Source of the DNA: Methanosalsum zhilinae DSM 4017
GTDB lineage: Archaea > Halobacteriota > Methanosarcinia > Methanosarcinales > Methanosarcinaceae
Reading direction: 5' to 3'
DNA length: 64,000 nucleotides
NCBI RefSeq assembly: GCF_000217995.1
Contig: NC_015676.1
Coordinates: forward strand, 846,103-910,102
In this document: one piece after another, positions 55,661-64,000 of the stretch
Numbering within the stretch: position 1 is the first letter of the stretch
Layout: each line of letters starts with the position of its first letter
Notes under the pieces: generated by a model
What the model was told of the DNA's origin: nothing
Seen by the model: only the letters and a program-made list of their open reading frames with translations
Databases searched by the model: none
Translations under genes and position numbers: made by a program

Positions 55661-56961
55661 GTTTTCTGCGACCTCTTCAATGCCTGATCAATATCATTTA
55701 TTATGTCTTCAGGATCTTCAAGTCCAACTGAAATTCTGATGAAATCATCAGTAACACCTGTTTGTAATCTTTCTTCCCTGGTCAATTGTTGATGGGTGGT
55801 TGATGCGGGGTGAATAACAAGACTCTTTGCATCACCAATGTTTGCAACATGAGATAATAATTCTAAGCTCTCAATGAACTTCTGTCCTGCAGCTATACCT
55901 CCCTTGATTCCGAATCCCAGAATTGCACCGTATTTCCCTTTCAGGTATTTTTGTGCCAGGCTGTGTGATGGATGATCTGGAAGGCCTGGATAGTTGACCC
56001 ATGCAACCTGAGGATGATCTTTAAGGAAAAGGGCAACTTGAAGAGCATTTTCGCAGTGTTTTTCCATTCGGATTGGAAGAGTTTCCAGACCCTGAAGGAA
56101 CAGGAATGAATTGAACGGACTTAATGCAGGTCCAAGATCGCGGAGCAACTGAACTCTTAATTTCATAACAAATGCAATGTTTCCTGCTTCGGGAAAGTTG
56201 GAAAAACTATCCCAGTAACTTAATCCATGATAGCTTGGATCTGGATCGGTAAATTCCGGAAATTTTCCATTGCTCCAGTCAAAATTACCGGAATCAACAA
56301 TCAATCCTCCAATGGACGTTCCATGTCCTCCAATGAATTTGGTAGCTGACACAACTACAATATCTGCTCCATGATCGATAGGTTTTACTATGCTGACACC
56401 TACTGTATTATCAACTATCAGTGGAATTCCTGCAGAGTGCGCAATATCTGCGATTTTTTCAAAGTCAGGGATATCAAGCTTTGGATTTCCTATTGATTCA
56501 AGGTATATCGCTTTAGTTTTTTCATTGATGGCCTTTCTAAACTCATCTGATTTTTGTGAGTTGACAAACTTTATTGTTCTTGCAAGTTTTGGCATTGTAT
56601 GATTGAATAGCTGGTATGTTCCACCATAAAGATTATCTGCTGAAACTATTTCGTCACCAGGACTTGTTATTCCAAGTATTGCAAGGGTTATCGCAGACAT
56701 ACCTGATGATACTGCCAGTGCACCTGTACCACCTTCTATTGAAGCAACTCTTTTCTCAAGAACATCCGTAGTTGGGTTCATCAATCTGGTGTATATATTT
56801 CCAAGTTCATTTAATGCAAATAGGTTTGCAGCATGCTGTGTGTCTTTGAAATAGTATGAGGTAGTTTGATAGATCGGTACAGCCCTTGATCCGGTTGCAG
56901 GGTCAGGAACCTGTCCGGCATGTAATGCAAGAGTATTTGGCCCGTAGTTTTCTTTCTTCAT
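55657..56961 (-). CDS. metY: O-acetylhomoserine sulfhydrylase MetY
   Basis: A 434-aa PLP enzyme that makes homocysteine from acetylhomoserine and sulfide. It is of the Cys/Met-metabolism group, with [27 protein letters not shown]-lysine in [10 protein letters not shown], and [13 protein letters not shown]. MetY and the following MetX form a direct sulfhydrylation route; the DUF39 route may also exist (see 14248). First gene of the long minus-strand run. Confidence 0.95.
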   Translation of the reverse strand: MKKENYGPNTLALHAGQVPDPATGSRAVPIYQTTSYYFKDTQHAANLFALNELGNIYTRLMNPTTDVLEKRVASIEGGTGALAVSSGMSAITLAILGITSPGDEIVSADNLYGGTYQLFNHTMPKLARTIKFVNSQKSDEFRKAINEKTKAIYLESIGNPKLDIPDFEKIADIAHSAGIPLIVDNTVGVSIVKPIDHGADIVVVSATKFIGGHGTSIGGLIVDSGNFDWSNGKFPEFTDPDPSYHGLSYWDSFSNFPEAGNIAFVMKLRVQLLRDLGPALSPFNSFLFLQGLETLPIRMEKHCENALQVALFLKDHPQVAWVNYPGLPDHPSHSLAQKYLKGKYGAILGFGIKGGIAAGQKFIESLELLSHVANIGDAKSLVIHPASTTHQQLTREERLQTGVTDDFIRISVGLEDPEDIINDIDQALKRSQKT

Positions 56962-57231
56962 AATTCTGTCCTCTGATGGTTTGATTTTAATCAGTTTAGG
57001 TGTTTAGCTATGTAAAGTATTGTATAATTCTATATATAGATTGTTATATTGGCAAAGAAAAAAATATACATTATAAGTTATAATGATTAATAAAATTTTA
57101 TAATGCTAGGCATGAGTCCCATATACAGATCGTATCATCAGTAATGGAAATGATTGGTACATACAGAGACGATTACAAAAGCAATAAATAAATGATATAA
57201 GCATAAATCTAATGTTTGAAGAGGAATAGCA
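56962..57231. promoter_or_regulatory. Divergent intergenic region metY / deoxyribosyltransferase gene
   Basis: This 270-bp AT-rich gap holds the promoters for the metY run (minus) and the gene at 57232 (plus). TATA-like tracts occur near 57031-57040 and 57061-57072. No CDS or RNA gene was seen. Confidence 0.3.
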
Positions 57232-57660
57232 TTGAAAATAAATGTATATCTTGCAGGACCGCTTTTTTCAGAAGCTGAAAGAAATTTCAATAAGCAGCTG
57301 AAAAATATTCTCAATAAAAATGGATTTAATGTATTTCTTCCCCAGGAAGATGCCTTTGATAACTCTACTCTAAGAGATGAGAATAAGAATCTGATTATTT
57401 TTGAGAATAATATTCAGGGTATAGATTCATCTGATGTAATGGTTGCTATTCTTGATGGTGGCAGTGATGTGGATTCTGGCACAGCATGGGAAGTAGGTTA
57501 TGCTTATTCAAGAAAAGTTCCTGTATATGGGATAAGAACCGATTTTCGTACCCTTGGAACAGAAGGACGTGTAAATCTGATGATCGAAAAGTCACTGGAG
57601 TATCTTGCAACAGATGTAAATGAACTCTGCAGGGAGATTGAAAAGTGGAACAGATTATGA
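57232..57660 (+). CDS. Nucleoside 2-deoxyribosyltransferase-like protein
   Basis: A 142-aa protein of the NDT family. It starts KINVYLAGPLFSEAERN; then comes FLPQEDA and DGGSDVDSGTAWEVGYAYSRKVPVYGIRTDFR (split here), with the substrate loop and catalytic-acid area. It exchanges bases on deoxynucleosides, or hydrolyses modified nucleotides. The start is TTG with GAGGAAT upstream. Convergent with AMMECR1. Confidence 0.87.
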   Translation: MKINVYLAGPLFSEAERNFNKQLKNILNKNGFNVFLPQEDAFDNSTLRDENKNLIIFENNIQGIDSSDVMVAILDGGSDVDSGTAWEVGYAYSRKVPVYGIRTDFRTLGTEGRVNLMIEKSLEYLATDVNELCREIEKWNRL

Positions 57661-57671
57661 GATATAGTAAT

Positions 57672-58295
57672 TTATCTGCATGAAGAATCATCCAGACTTT
57701 CTTCAATAATATTTCCCCGGGGTACCTTTTCTTTAAATATTTGCCCTTCAAATCGGTATATATTCACATTACCTGTTTCCCATTCATGGGGAGACAGTCC
57801 GGCTTTAAGGCATGTGTGACACAGAAATTCCACCTCATCTAATTGATGATCTGATGCGACTTGAGGAAGCAAAAGTCCCTGATAGTATCCTTTTTTAATA
57901 ATGAGGCCATGTTTTCCAATAGAGATCATTTCAGGAATTGATTCTGGTTCTATGTCGATCAACTCCGGCTTTGTCATTACTGTTATCTCTACAACTATAT
58001 CTGCCATTTCTTTTTTGTGTACAGGGGGAAATCTTGGATCTTTTGTAGCAGCAGATATTGCAGAGTCAATGATCGCATCTATTAATTCCAGATCAGGATA
58101 CGGTCTTCCGATACATCCGCGCAAGGCTCCTTTCTTGTTCAGAGTTACGAAAACACCCCGTTGTTCATAAAAGATGGATGTAACCTCAAAATCTGACCGG
58201 TCAATTACCTCACCTGTGGCGAGATAATGTTCTATTGTCTTCCTGGCTATCTTAACTGCCAGCTCTCCTTCTTCTTTTTCAAGCAGATCGACCAT
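57672..58295 (-). CDS. AMMECR1-domain protein
   Basis: A 207-aa AMMECR1 protein with the hallmark LRGCIGRPYP (KGALRGCIG near residue 60) and EITVMTKPELI. The Cys of LRGCIG is invariant and is suspected to be catalytic. It is a member of the AMMECR1 group, sometimes found with MEMO and radical SAM proteins; no such partners adjoin it. Function unknown. Confidence 0.9.
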   Translation of the reverse strand: MVDLLEKEEGELAVKIARKTIEHYLATGEVIDRSDFEVTSIFYEQRGVFVTLNKKGALRGCIGRPYPDLELIDAIIDSAISAATKDPRFPPVHKKEMADIVVEITVMTKPELIDIEPESIPEMISIGKHGLIIKKGYYQGLLLPQVASDHQLDEVEFLCHTCLKAGLSPHEWETGNVNIYRFEGQIFKEKVPRGNIIEESLDDSSCR

Positions 58296-58331
58296 ATTTA
58301 TTTCACCCTTTAGTTTGATTTTTATATGTAA

Positions 58332-59658
58332 AGTGAACTACACCACGCTTACGCATGGTGCTTCTTGCTTCATTCTTTTCTCTTTTGAGAACAAGTCCAC
58401 AAGCTCTTCCCGTAGTTCCTACGGTGCTAAATACCTATTAAGTTCTGCTTATCTAAAGCAAACTTTTTGATATTAATAGCGGCATTAATATCTCTGTCGT
58501 GATTGGTTTTACAATCGGGACATTGCCATTTTCTATCTGTAAGTGTTAACTTTCCGTTGTGGTAGCCACAAACATTACAGATTTTTGTACTTGGCTCGAA
58601 TCTTCCGATACGGAGTATGGTTTTTCCGTACCATTCGGCTTTATATTCGAGTTTTTTTACGAAAGAACTCCATGATGCATCTGCTATACTTTGTGTAAGA
58701 CAGTGGTTTTTCAACATACCGCTAACGTTCAAAGTTTCCAATGCTACCGCTTGATTCTCGCTTATGAGCTTAGAGGATAACTTATGTTGAAAATCATTTC
58801 TTTGGTTGGCAATTTTTTCATGGAGTTTTGCTACTGCTAATTTTGCCCTTTGTCTATTAGCTGAACCTTTTTTCTTTTTGGAAAGTCTTTTCTGCAAAAC
58901 TTTCATTCTTTTCATCGAGTTTTTAAGATATTTCGGATTATCAATTTTCTCACCAATTGAAGTAATGGCAAAGTCTTTGATTCCAACATCAACACCAACC
59001 GTTGTATCAATATTGAATGATTTATTTACAGGATTTTCTTTTTCATCATCGATGAGAATACTAATATAGTATTTTCCAGTAGATGTTCTACTTACTGTTG
59101 CTGTTTTCTCTTTACCTTCATATCTACGATGTAGTTTCGCATTTATCCATCCAATCTTAGGTAGTTTAATTTTATTATTTTCAAAATCCACTTTGTAATG
59201 TTGAGGAACAGAAAAGGATTGAACTGGATTTTTCCTTGATTTGAACTTAGGAAAACCTTTCTTTTCCCTGAAAAATTTTGTAAATGCATTGTCAAGATTA
59301 AGTGTTGCTCCCTGTAATGATTGAGAATTAATATTTTTCAACCAAACATGTTCTATTTTTAATTCAGGTATCATTTTGTTCAATGCAAACCTTGATATAG
59401 AATTACCTTCTGCTTCATATGATTTTATCTTATTTTCTAAAGCCCAATTATAGATGAATCTACTAGCACCAATATGTTGTGAAATCATTTCTTCATGATT
59501 TTTATTCGGATACAATCTATATTTATAGGCTTTCAACATACACTTTATCTAATGACTTTAACATTATTTATAATTGGTGTTAAAAAGATGATGCTTTCTC
59601 ATTAGTACGCATTCATCTCCTAGCTTACGCAAGGAGTCTTCTGCTAATTAAGATAAAT
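58332..59658 (-). mobile_element. TnpB-only IS200/IS605-type element, copy 2
   Basis: A 1327-bp twin of the element at 12906-14232, in the same orientation and with about four differences (two in tnpB, two next to each other upstream). The ends and hairpins are the same (right 58341-58360, left 59617-59636). It sits between AMMECR1 and pgk. Its near-identity shows a recent copy event. Confidence 0.93.
58427..59539 (-). CDS. tnpB: TnpB RNA-guided nuclease of IS200/IS605-type element, copy 2
   Basis: A 370-aa TnpB identical to the copy at 13001-14113 except Leu234 (Val there) and His240 (Tyr there). The RuvC residues Asp184, Glu268, Asp350 and the zinc Cys are kept. The different flanking DNA means a different guide sequence after GTAGTTCAC: it begins TTTACATATAAA here and TGAAGTCTAATA at copy 1. 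Confidence 0.96.
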   Translation of the reverse strand: MLKAYKYRLYPNKNHEEMISQHIGASRFIYNWALENKIKSYEAEGNSISRFALNKMIPELKIEHVWLKNINSQSLQGATLNLDNAFTKFFREKKGFPKFKSRKNPVQSFSVPQHYKVDFENNKIKLPKIGWINAKLHRRYEGKEKTATVSRTSTGKYYISILIDDEKENPVNKSFNIDTTVGVDVGIKDFAITSIGEKIDNPKYLKNSMKRMKVLQKRLSKKKKGSANRQRAKLAVAKLHEKIANQRNDFQHKLSSKLISENQAVALETLNVSGMLKNHCLTQSIADASWSSFVKKLEYKAEWYGKTILRIGRFEPSTKICNVCGYHNGKLTLTDRKWQCPDCKTNHDRDINAAINIKKFALDKQNLIGI

Positions 59659-59704
59659 TGTCAGGTAACTCAGTATATTTTTAAATAAAAGATTGATTTG
59701 GCTA

Positions 59705-60940
59705 TTATTTACTGGATGCGGATTTTTTTATTGCCTCAATACCAGGGAGTTTTTCACCTGCCAGGTAATCAATACATGCTCCTCCGCCTGTACTCAGATG
59801 AGAGAAAAGATCCTGATAGCCATAATTTCTAACTTCTGCTGCAATATGTCCTCCCCCTGCAATAGAATATTTAGCTTTGGTGGCAGCTTTGATTATTTCC
59901 TGGGTACCGAGTGCAAATTCCTCAACTTCAGATACTCCAGCAGGTCCGTTAAGAACAACAGTATTTGCTTTTTCTATTTCTCTGGAAAATGAAACAATGG
60001 TTTCCAGCCCGATGTCGTGAATTGGCAGATTCTGCTCCTTTAGTTCATCAACATCGACTTCTATGCGTTTTTCATTATCATTGAGTGCTACATCGGTGGG
60101 ATAGGCAATTTGTCCATTGAAGTTCTTCAGCAGCTCTTTTGCTTTTTCGATCTGATCAATATAACCCTGTGTTTCAATAAATTCCATATTTACTTTCCCA
60201 ATATCCACATCATCTGCTGCAAGCATTACCATACCAACTATTCCAGTAAGTAGTACTCTATCAACATTCCCTGCCTTTAGAACACTTTCTGCAACCTTTA
60301 GAGAGTCATCAACTTTTGCTCCTCCAAGAACAAAAATGTTTGGATGTCCACTGCCTTTTATACCCTTATCAAGGGCCAGGATTTCCTTTTCCATCAGGCG
60401 GCCAGCGCCGCTTGGAAGGACTTCGGTAAAACCCATTAATGATAGATGAGATCTATGAGAAACTGCAAAAGCGTCATTGAGATATACATCCAGCAGAGGG
60501 GCAAGTTTTGTGACCATATGTGATTTTGAATGAGCAGAAGCAGACCTTTCAAGTGTTTCCTCAGAATAAAACCTTACGTTCTCAAGAAGAACAATATCCC
60601 CTTTTTTCATATTGGATATGGTTGTTCGGGCATAGGTTCCAAAGATATCATCAATATAAGTGACCCTTCGATCAAGAAAATCAGATAGCTTTAAAGAGTG
60701 TGGTTTCATAGTAGTGAAGTCATCTTTACCTGGCCTGCTCTGATGCGCTACAATAACCAGTTTTGAGCTACTAAGCTCGGTGATTGTTGGTATATGACTT
60801 TTTAGTCTAAGATCATCTAAAATATTTCCTTCCGGATCCATGGGAGAATTAAGATCAACTCTCATCAGGACCGTTTTTCCATCCAGGTCAAAATCATCAA
60901 TTGTCAGAAACTCTTTTACAGTCAACGTATCCCTCATCAT
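59705..60940 (-). CDS. pgk: Phosphoglycerate kinase
   Basis: A 411-aa enzyme, archaeal type, converting 1,3-bisphosphoglycerate and ADP to 3-phosphoglycerate and ATP. Substrate start RVDLNSPMDP, then LNDAFAVSHRSHLSL, LGGAKVDDSL and the C-terminal STGGGACIDYLAG. A second ATG follows at once. It is downstream of the acd-like/BioD-DRTGG genes on the same strand, 115 bp away. It fits with the ADP-dependent kinases in archaeal sugar metabolism. Confidence 0.96.
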   Translation of the reverse strand: MMRDTLTVKEFLTIDDFDLDGKTVLMRVDLNSPMDPEGNILDDLRLKSHIPTITELSSSKLVIVAHQSRPGKDDFTTMKPHSLKLSDFLDRRVTYIDDIFGTYARTTISNMKKGDIVLLENVRFYSEETLERSASAHSKSHMVTKLAPLLDVYLNDAFAVSHRSHLSLMGFTEVLPSGAGRLMEKEILALDKGIKGSGHPNIFVLGGAKVDDSLKVAESVLKAGNVDRVLLTGIVGMVMLAADDVDIGKVNMEFIETQGYIDQIEKAKELLKNFNGQIAYPTDVALNDNEKRIEVDVDELKEQNLPIHDIGLETIVSFSREIEKANTVVLNGPAGVSEVEEFALGTQEIIKAATKAKYSIAGGGHIAAEVRNYGYQDLFSHLSTGGGACIDYLAGEKLPGIEAIKKSASSK

Positions 60941-61055
60941 CAGTTCAATCCAGATTGAATTTATTTAATTTAACTAATGTGTTTTTACTTTTAAGCTTTT
61001 ATATGAGATTCTGATCGAATAACAGGGCTTATTCTATTACAGAATACTATGATTT

Positions 61056-62126
61056 TTATTTTAAATTAAGATCCTGAAGAAGATTTTCTACATCAATATT
61101 TTGTTCGATAAGTTCTACAATTTTTTGGAGTTTGGCTTTTTGTTTTATTCTTGCATGACCAATGAGATCTTCTATTCTCTCAATTGTGCTCATTGTGTCT
61201 CCCCTTACAAGAAGCACAGGTATGTTTGCTTCTTCAGCACTGGCAAGGACTGCCTGGCTTGGTCGCAGTCCACCTGTAAGGATCAGACATCTGGATTTTG
61301 CTTCGATTGCGGCCAGCTGAATTGTTGATCTGTCCCCACCTGTGATTACTGCATTGTTTGGGAATCTGCGGAAATATTTGATTGCAGAATTTACTTCCAT
61401 TGCTCCTACCAGATAATTATCTACAAGATCATTCAGATGACCGGCCCCGGTTAAAACTTCAGCATGAAGGTATTCAACGATATCTGAAATAGGGATCGAG
61501 CGCAGAGTTGAATCAAGGGGTATTGATCCAAAAACGTTTATATTTTGTGAATGAAGGAACGGGATTACCATTTCGCTTATATAGTCCATTTCTGTTTCCG
61601 GGACTTCGTTAAGGATAACTCCCATGAGTATTTCTTGCGGAGAGATTATCTTCAGGTCACAGAGTATTCTGTCGACTGCAAAAATTGAGTCATATCGAGT
61701 GATCAGTAGCATTTTCACTCCAAGTTTTGAAGCAACCTGAGGATCAGATAAGCCGTACATGGCCCCTCCTCCGACATCACCTGTTCCTTCTATTAGTACA
61801 ATATCCCTGTCTTTTGAAATCACTGAATGGGCTTCTTCCAGTTTTTTATCAAGGCCTCGGTCGATTCCTCCCAGGGCATCGCTGATAAGGCTATCTGTTA
61901 ACAGAACAGGTGTTACATACTTGCGATCATCTTCAAATCCCAGTATCGTGCGCATATCTTCAGCATCCTGGTCAGATAGTACCCCATCTACATCGACCAG
62001 CAGATTTCCGATAGGTTTCATATATCCAACTGAATATCCCATTTTTTTAAATATGATCCCAAGTCCTGCACAAAATGAACTTTTCCCTGAATATTCCTCT
62101 GAAGAGCTTATCAATAATGATACCAC
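61056..62126 (-). CDS. BioD-like/DRTGG protein (phosphotransacetylase N-terminal-like)
   Basis: A ~356-aa protein of COG0857. A P-loop BioD-like domain begins SLLISSSEEYSGKSSF and a DRTGG domain follows (about 215-325, with VITGGDRSTIQLAAIE). In bacteria this is fused to phosphotransacetylase; here it is free, next to an ADP-forming acyl-CoA synthetase. The frame opens at 62156. The GTG at 62126 has AGGATGG upstream and gives the normal start. A regulatory role is likely. Confidence 0.8.
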   Translation of the reverse strand: MVSLLISSSEEYSGKSSFCAGLGIIFKKMGYSVGYMKPIGNLLVDVDGVLSDQDAEDMRTILGFEDDRKYVTPVLLTDSLISDALGGIDRGLDKKLEEAHSVISKDRDIVLIEGTGDVGGGAMYGLSDPQVASKLGVKMLLITRYDSIFAVDRILCDLKIISPQEILMGVILNEVPETEMDYISEMVIPFLHSQNINVFGSIPLDSTLRSIPISDIVEYLHAEVLTGAGHLNDLVDNYLVGAMEVNSAIKYFRRFPNNAVITGGDRSTIQLAAIEAKSRCLILTGGLRPSQAVLASAEEANIPVLLVRGDTMSTIERIEDLIGHARIKQKAKLQKIVELIEQNIDVENLLQDLNLK

Positions 62127-62182
62127 ATCAACCCATCCTGTAATTATAATTATCAATGATTGTTTATATCTCTGCCTATAAT

Positions 62183-64000
62183 TTAACTTTCCCTTAATGT
62201 AAGCCTCATGTCAATAGCAGTACATCCTTTTCCCTCATCCATAACTACCAGAGGATTTACTTCGAATTCAAGTATTTGGGGAAAATCAAGTGATAGCTGG
62301 GATATTCGTAAAAGCGTATCAATTATGCAGCCAATATCATGAGGTTTTTCTCCTCTGACACCTGCAAGCAATGGATATGTTCTTATCGATGAGACAATAT
62401 GATTTGCTTCATTTTCTGTAAGTGGTGCAAGACCAAAAGTCACATCTTTCAGGAACTCCACATATGTTCCTCCAAGCCCGAACATGATAAGGGGACCAAA
62501 CTGGACGTCTCTGTTCATACCAATTATTACTTCTCTTCCACCTTCTATCATCCTCTGTATCTGTACTCCATTGATAGTAGCATGGGGCATATATCGCCGG
62601 ACAGAAGAAATCATTGTATCATATGCCTTTTCTACATCTGCTCTACTGGTCAGGTTGAGTCGAATCCCACCAACATCTGACTTATGTGTTATTTCGGGAG
62701 ATAATATCTTCATTGCTACCGGATAACCGATTGATTCACAGGCCTCTATAGTTTCAGGAAGCGTTTTTGCAATTTCCTTTTCAACTACCGGAATATTATA
62801 TGCTTTTAGAATATCAAATGCTTCAAGTCCCAGAGTTCGTTGCTTTTTTTCCTGTGCTTTTTCTATGATTCGGGCTACAGTATCTCTATCAGCCTCTATT
62901 ACAGGTGGGGAATGATATTCTTTTTTTCTTATTTTTCTGTATGATGAAAGTGCGCGCATACTTGCAACTGCTCTTTCAGGAAATGTATAGTTTGGTATTC
63001 CTGAACCAGTCAAAATCTTCTCCCCAGCAGATATTTTGGTTCCTCCAACAAAACTGCATAGAACTGGCTTGGTAGCCGATTGTATTATTTTAGCCACTCT
63101 TGATGAGATATTCTCAATGTCTGTCATGGCCTGTGGAGATATTAGAAGTATTATGCCATCTACATTTTCATCTTCTAATACCGTGTTGAGTGCATATTCA
63201 TATGTGTCCGGATCCGCATCTCCCAGAACATCCACCGGATTATATATATTTGCAGCAGGTGGTAATTTTTCCTTTAGTTCATCAATCGTTTTTTCTTCAA
63301 AACCAGCCAGTGACAGATCCTGACGCTGACATTCATCAGCAGTTAAGATTCCAAGTCCTCCAGCATTGGTAATTATGGCAATATCATCTCCCTGTGGAAT
63401 ATCATACATCGAAAACGCTCTGGAATATTCCAGCAGATCTTCAAGGCTGTCTGCCCTTATAACTCCCCCCTGTACAAAAGCTGCATCATATGCTTCATCG
63501 GACCCTGCAAGTGTACCGGTATGGGAAGATACTGCCTTTGAACCTGCTGCTGTTCTGCCAGCTTTTACAACAATGAGAGGTTTTGCCTTCGAAACCCGAC
63601 GTGACATTTCAATAAATCCCGGACCGTCCTTAACCCCCTCCAGATATGCAGCAACCACATCTGTACTGCTGTCATCTATAAGGTCTGACAAAAAATCATT
63701 TTCAGCCAGATCGGCTTTGTTTCCAAGACTTATAAATTTTGAAAACCCGACATTCCTGTTATCTGCCCAATCAAGGGCGGATGTACAGATTGCACCGGAT
63801 TGTGATATTAATGCGATATTTCCTTTTTTTGCCATCACTGCAGAGAATGATGCATTCAAATCAGAGGATGTATCAATGATTCCCAGGCAATTTGGACCAA
63901 GGAATCTGATGTCGTATTTTTTTGCGATCCTGACACACTTTCGTTCAAGTCTGGCTCCCTCAATACCAGTTTCCTTGAAACCTGCAGAAATTATTATAAT
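62183..64000 (-). CDS. ADP-forming acetate/acyl-CoA ligase, fused alpha-beta (5' truncated)
   Basis: The frame stays open to the last base, so the N-terminus is beyond the window; about 605 residues are present. It starts within the CoA-binding domain (SAGFKETGIEGARLERKC), then LGPNCLGI, SQSGAICTSALDW, the His site SSHTGTLAGSD, and an ATP-grasp beta part from about residue 430 (EKEIAKTLPETIEACESIG.. split). It makes ATP from acyl-CoA. Its neighbour is the BioD/DRTGG protein, 26-57 bp away. Confidence 0.92.
   Translation of the reverse strand: MIIISAGFKETGIEGARLERKCVRIAKKYDIRFLGPNCLGIIDTSSDLNASFSAVMAKKGNIALISQSGAICTSALDWADNRNVGFSKFISLGNKADLAENDFLSDLIDDSSTDVVAAYLEGVKDGPGFIEMSRRVSKAKPLIVVKAGRTAAGSKAVSSHTGTLAGSDEAYDAAFVQGGVIRADSLEDLLEYSRAFSMYDIPQGDDIAIITNAGGLGILTADECQRQDLSLAGFEEKTIDELKEKLPPAANIYNPVDVLGDADPDTYEYALNTVLEDENVDGIILLISPQAMTDIENISSRVAKIIQSATKPVLCSFVGGTKISAGEKILTGSGIPNYTFPERAVASMRALSSYRKIRKKEYHSPPVIEADRDTVARIIEKAQEKKQRTLGLEAFDILKAYNIPVVEKEIAKTLPETIEACESIGYPVAMKILSPEITHKSDVGGIRLNLTSRADVEKAYDTMISSVRRYMPHATINGVQIQRMIEGGREVIIGMNRDVQFGPLIMFGLGGTYVEFLKDVTFGLAPLTENEANHIVSSIRTYPLLAGVRGEKPHDIGCIIDTLLRISQLSLDFPQILEFEVNPLVVMDEGKGCTAIDMRLTLRES

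Noticed and set aside
1-64000. CRISPR array or classical defence island
   Set aside because: No regularly spaced repeats and no Cas, restriction-modification or toxin-antitoxin pair was recognised; the TnpB genes belong to IS elements.

Overview
The window is a chromosomal segment of a low-GC methanogenic archaeon, most likely of the Methanosarcinales. A cysteate synthase next to a fused sulfopyruvate decarboxylase (the Methanosarcina-type coenzyme M route), a methanogenesis-marker-16-type DUF39/ferredoxin protein, archaeal LonB, SepF, MptE, an MthK-like K+ channel and archaeal-type ThiC, ProRS and CCA enzyme all point that way. Most of the window is housekeeping. The accessory material is IS elements, an AT-rich tRNA-flanked island and a few small secreted or zinc-binding proteins.

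Layout: 1-7.5 kb holds a truncated TIM-barrel gene, thiC, and a minus-strand run lonB-tldD-tldE-radical SAM. 7.5-12.9 kb holds a secreted protein, coenzyme M biosynthesis, two K+-related genes and a DUF504 protein. 12.9-14.2 kb is a TnpB-only IS200/IS605-type element with a near-identical twin at 58.3-59.7 kb. 14.2-21 kb holds marker 16, a lipoprotein, peroxiredoxin, DUF1638, a carboxymuconolactone-decarboxylase-like protein, two unlisted tiny zinc-ribbon genes and cobT. 21-28 kb is translation and cell division (proS, zpr1, sepF, a PUA protein, ileS); three of these genes are broken by apparent one-base deletions in homopolymer runs within about 2.2 kb. 27.8-35.3 kb holds mptE, DUF373, a nucleoside phosphorylase, a RAD55-like pseudo-ATPase, a Ski2-like helicase, DUF3467, an Lsm protein and a winged-helix/Cys-cluster regulator.

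35.3-42.2 kb is the most accessory part: tRNA-Glu, a hairpin-rich noncoding stretch, a TPR protein, tRNA-Leu, a 116-bp inverted-repeat unit, an IS1634/IS4-like element, an FKBP gene, tRNA-Gly and a complete IS605-like element (divergent tnpA/tnpB). 42.4-46.1 kb holds membrane proteins, tRNA-Phe, tRNA-Val, a methyltransferase and two small secreted proteins, one a 58-residue precursor with a Cys-rich repeated tail.

46.2-57 kb holds the CCA enzyme converging on a long minus-strand gene run metY-metX(CBS)-argC-CBS-argJ-two ADP-dependent sugar kinases-OGG-type glycosylase, with overlaps or short gaps that suggest one or two transcription units. 57-64 kb holds a nucleoside deoxyribosyltransferase-like protein, AMMECR1, the second TnpB copy, and an acd-like/BioD-DRTGG/pgk cluster running off the right edge.

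No CRISPR array, rRNA, replication origin or clear defence locus was seen. The best leads are the homopolymer frameshift cluster, the Cys-rich secreted micropeptide, the zinc-ribbon microprotein pair, the structured region at 35.6-35.9 kb, and the shared end architecture of the TnpB elements.
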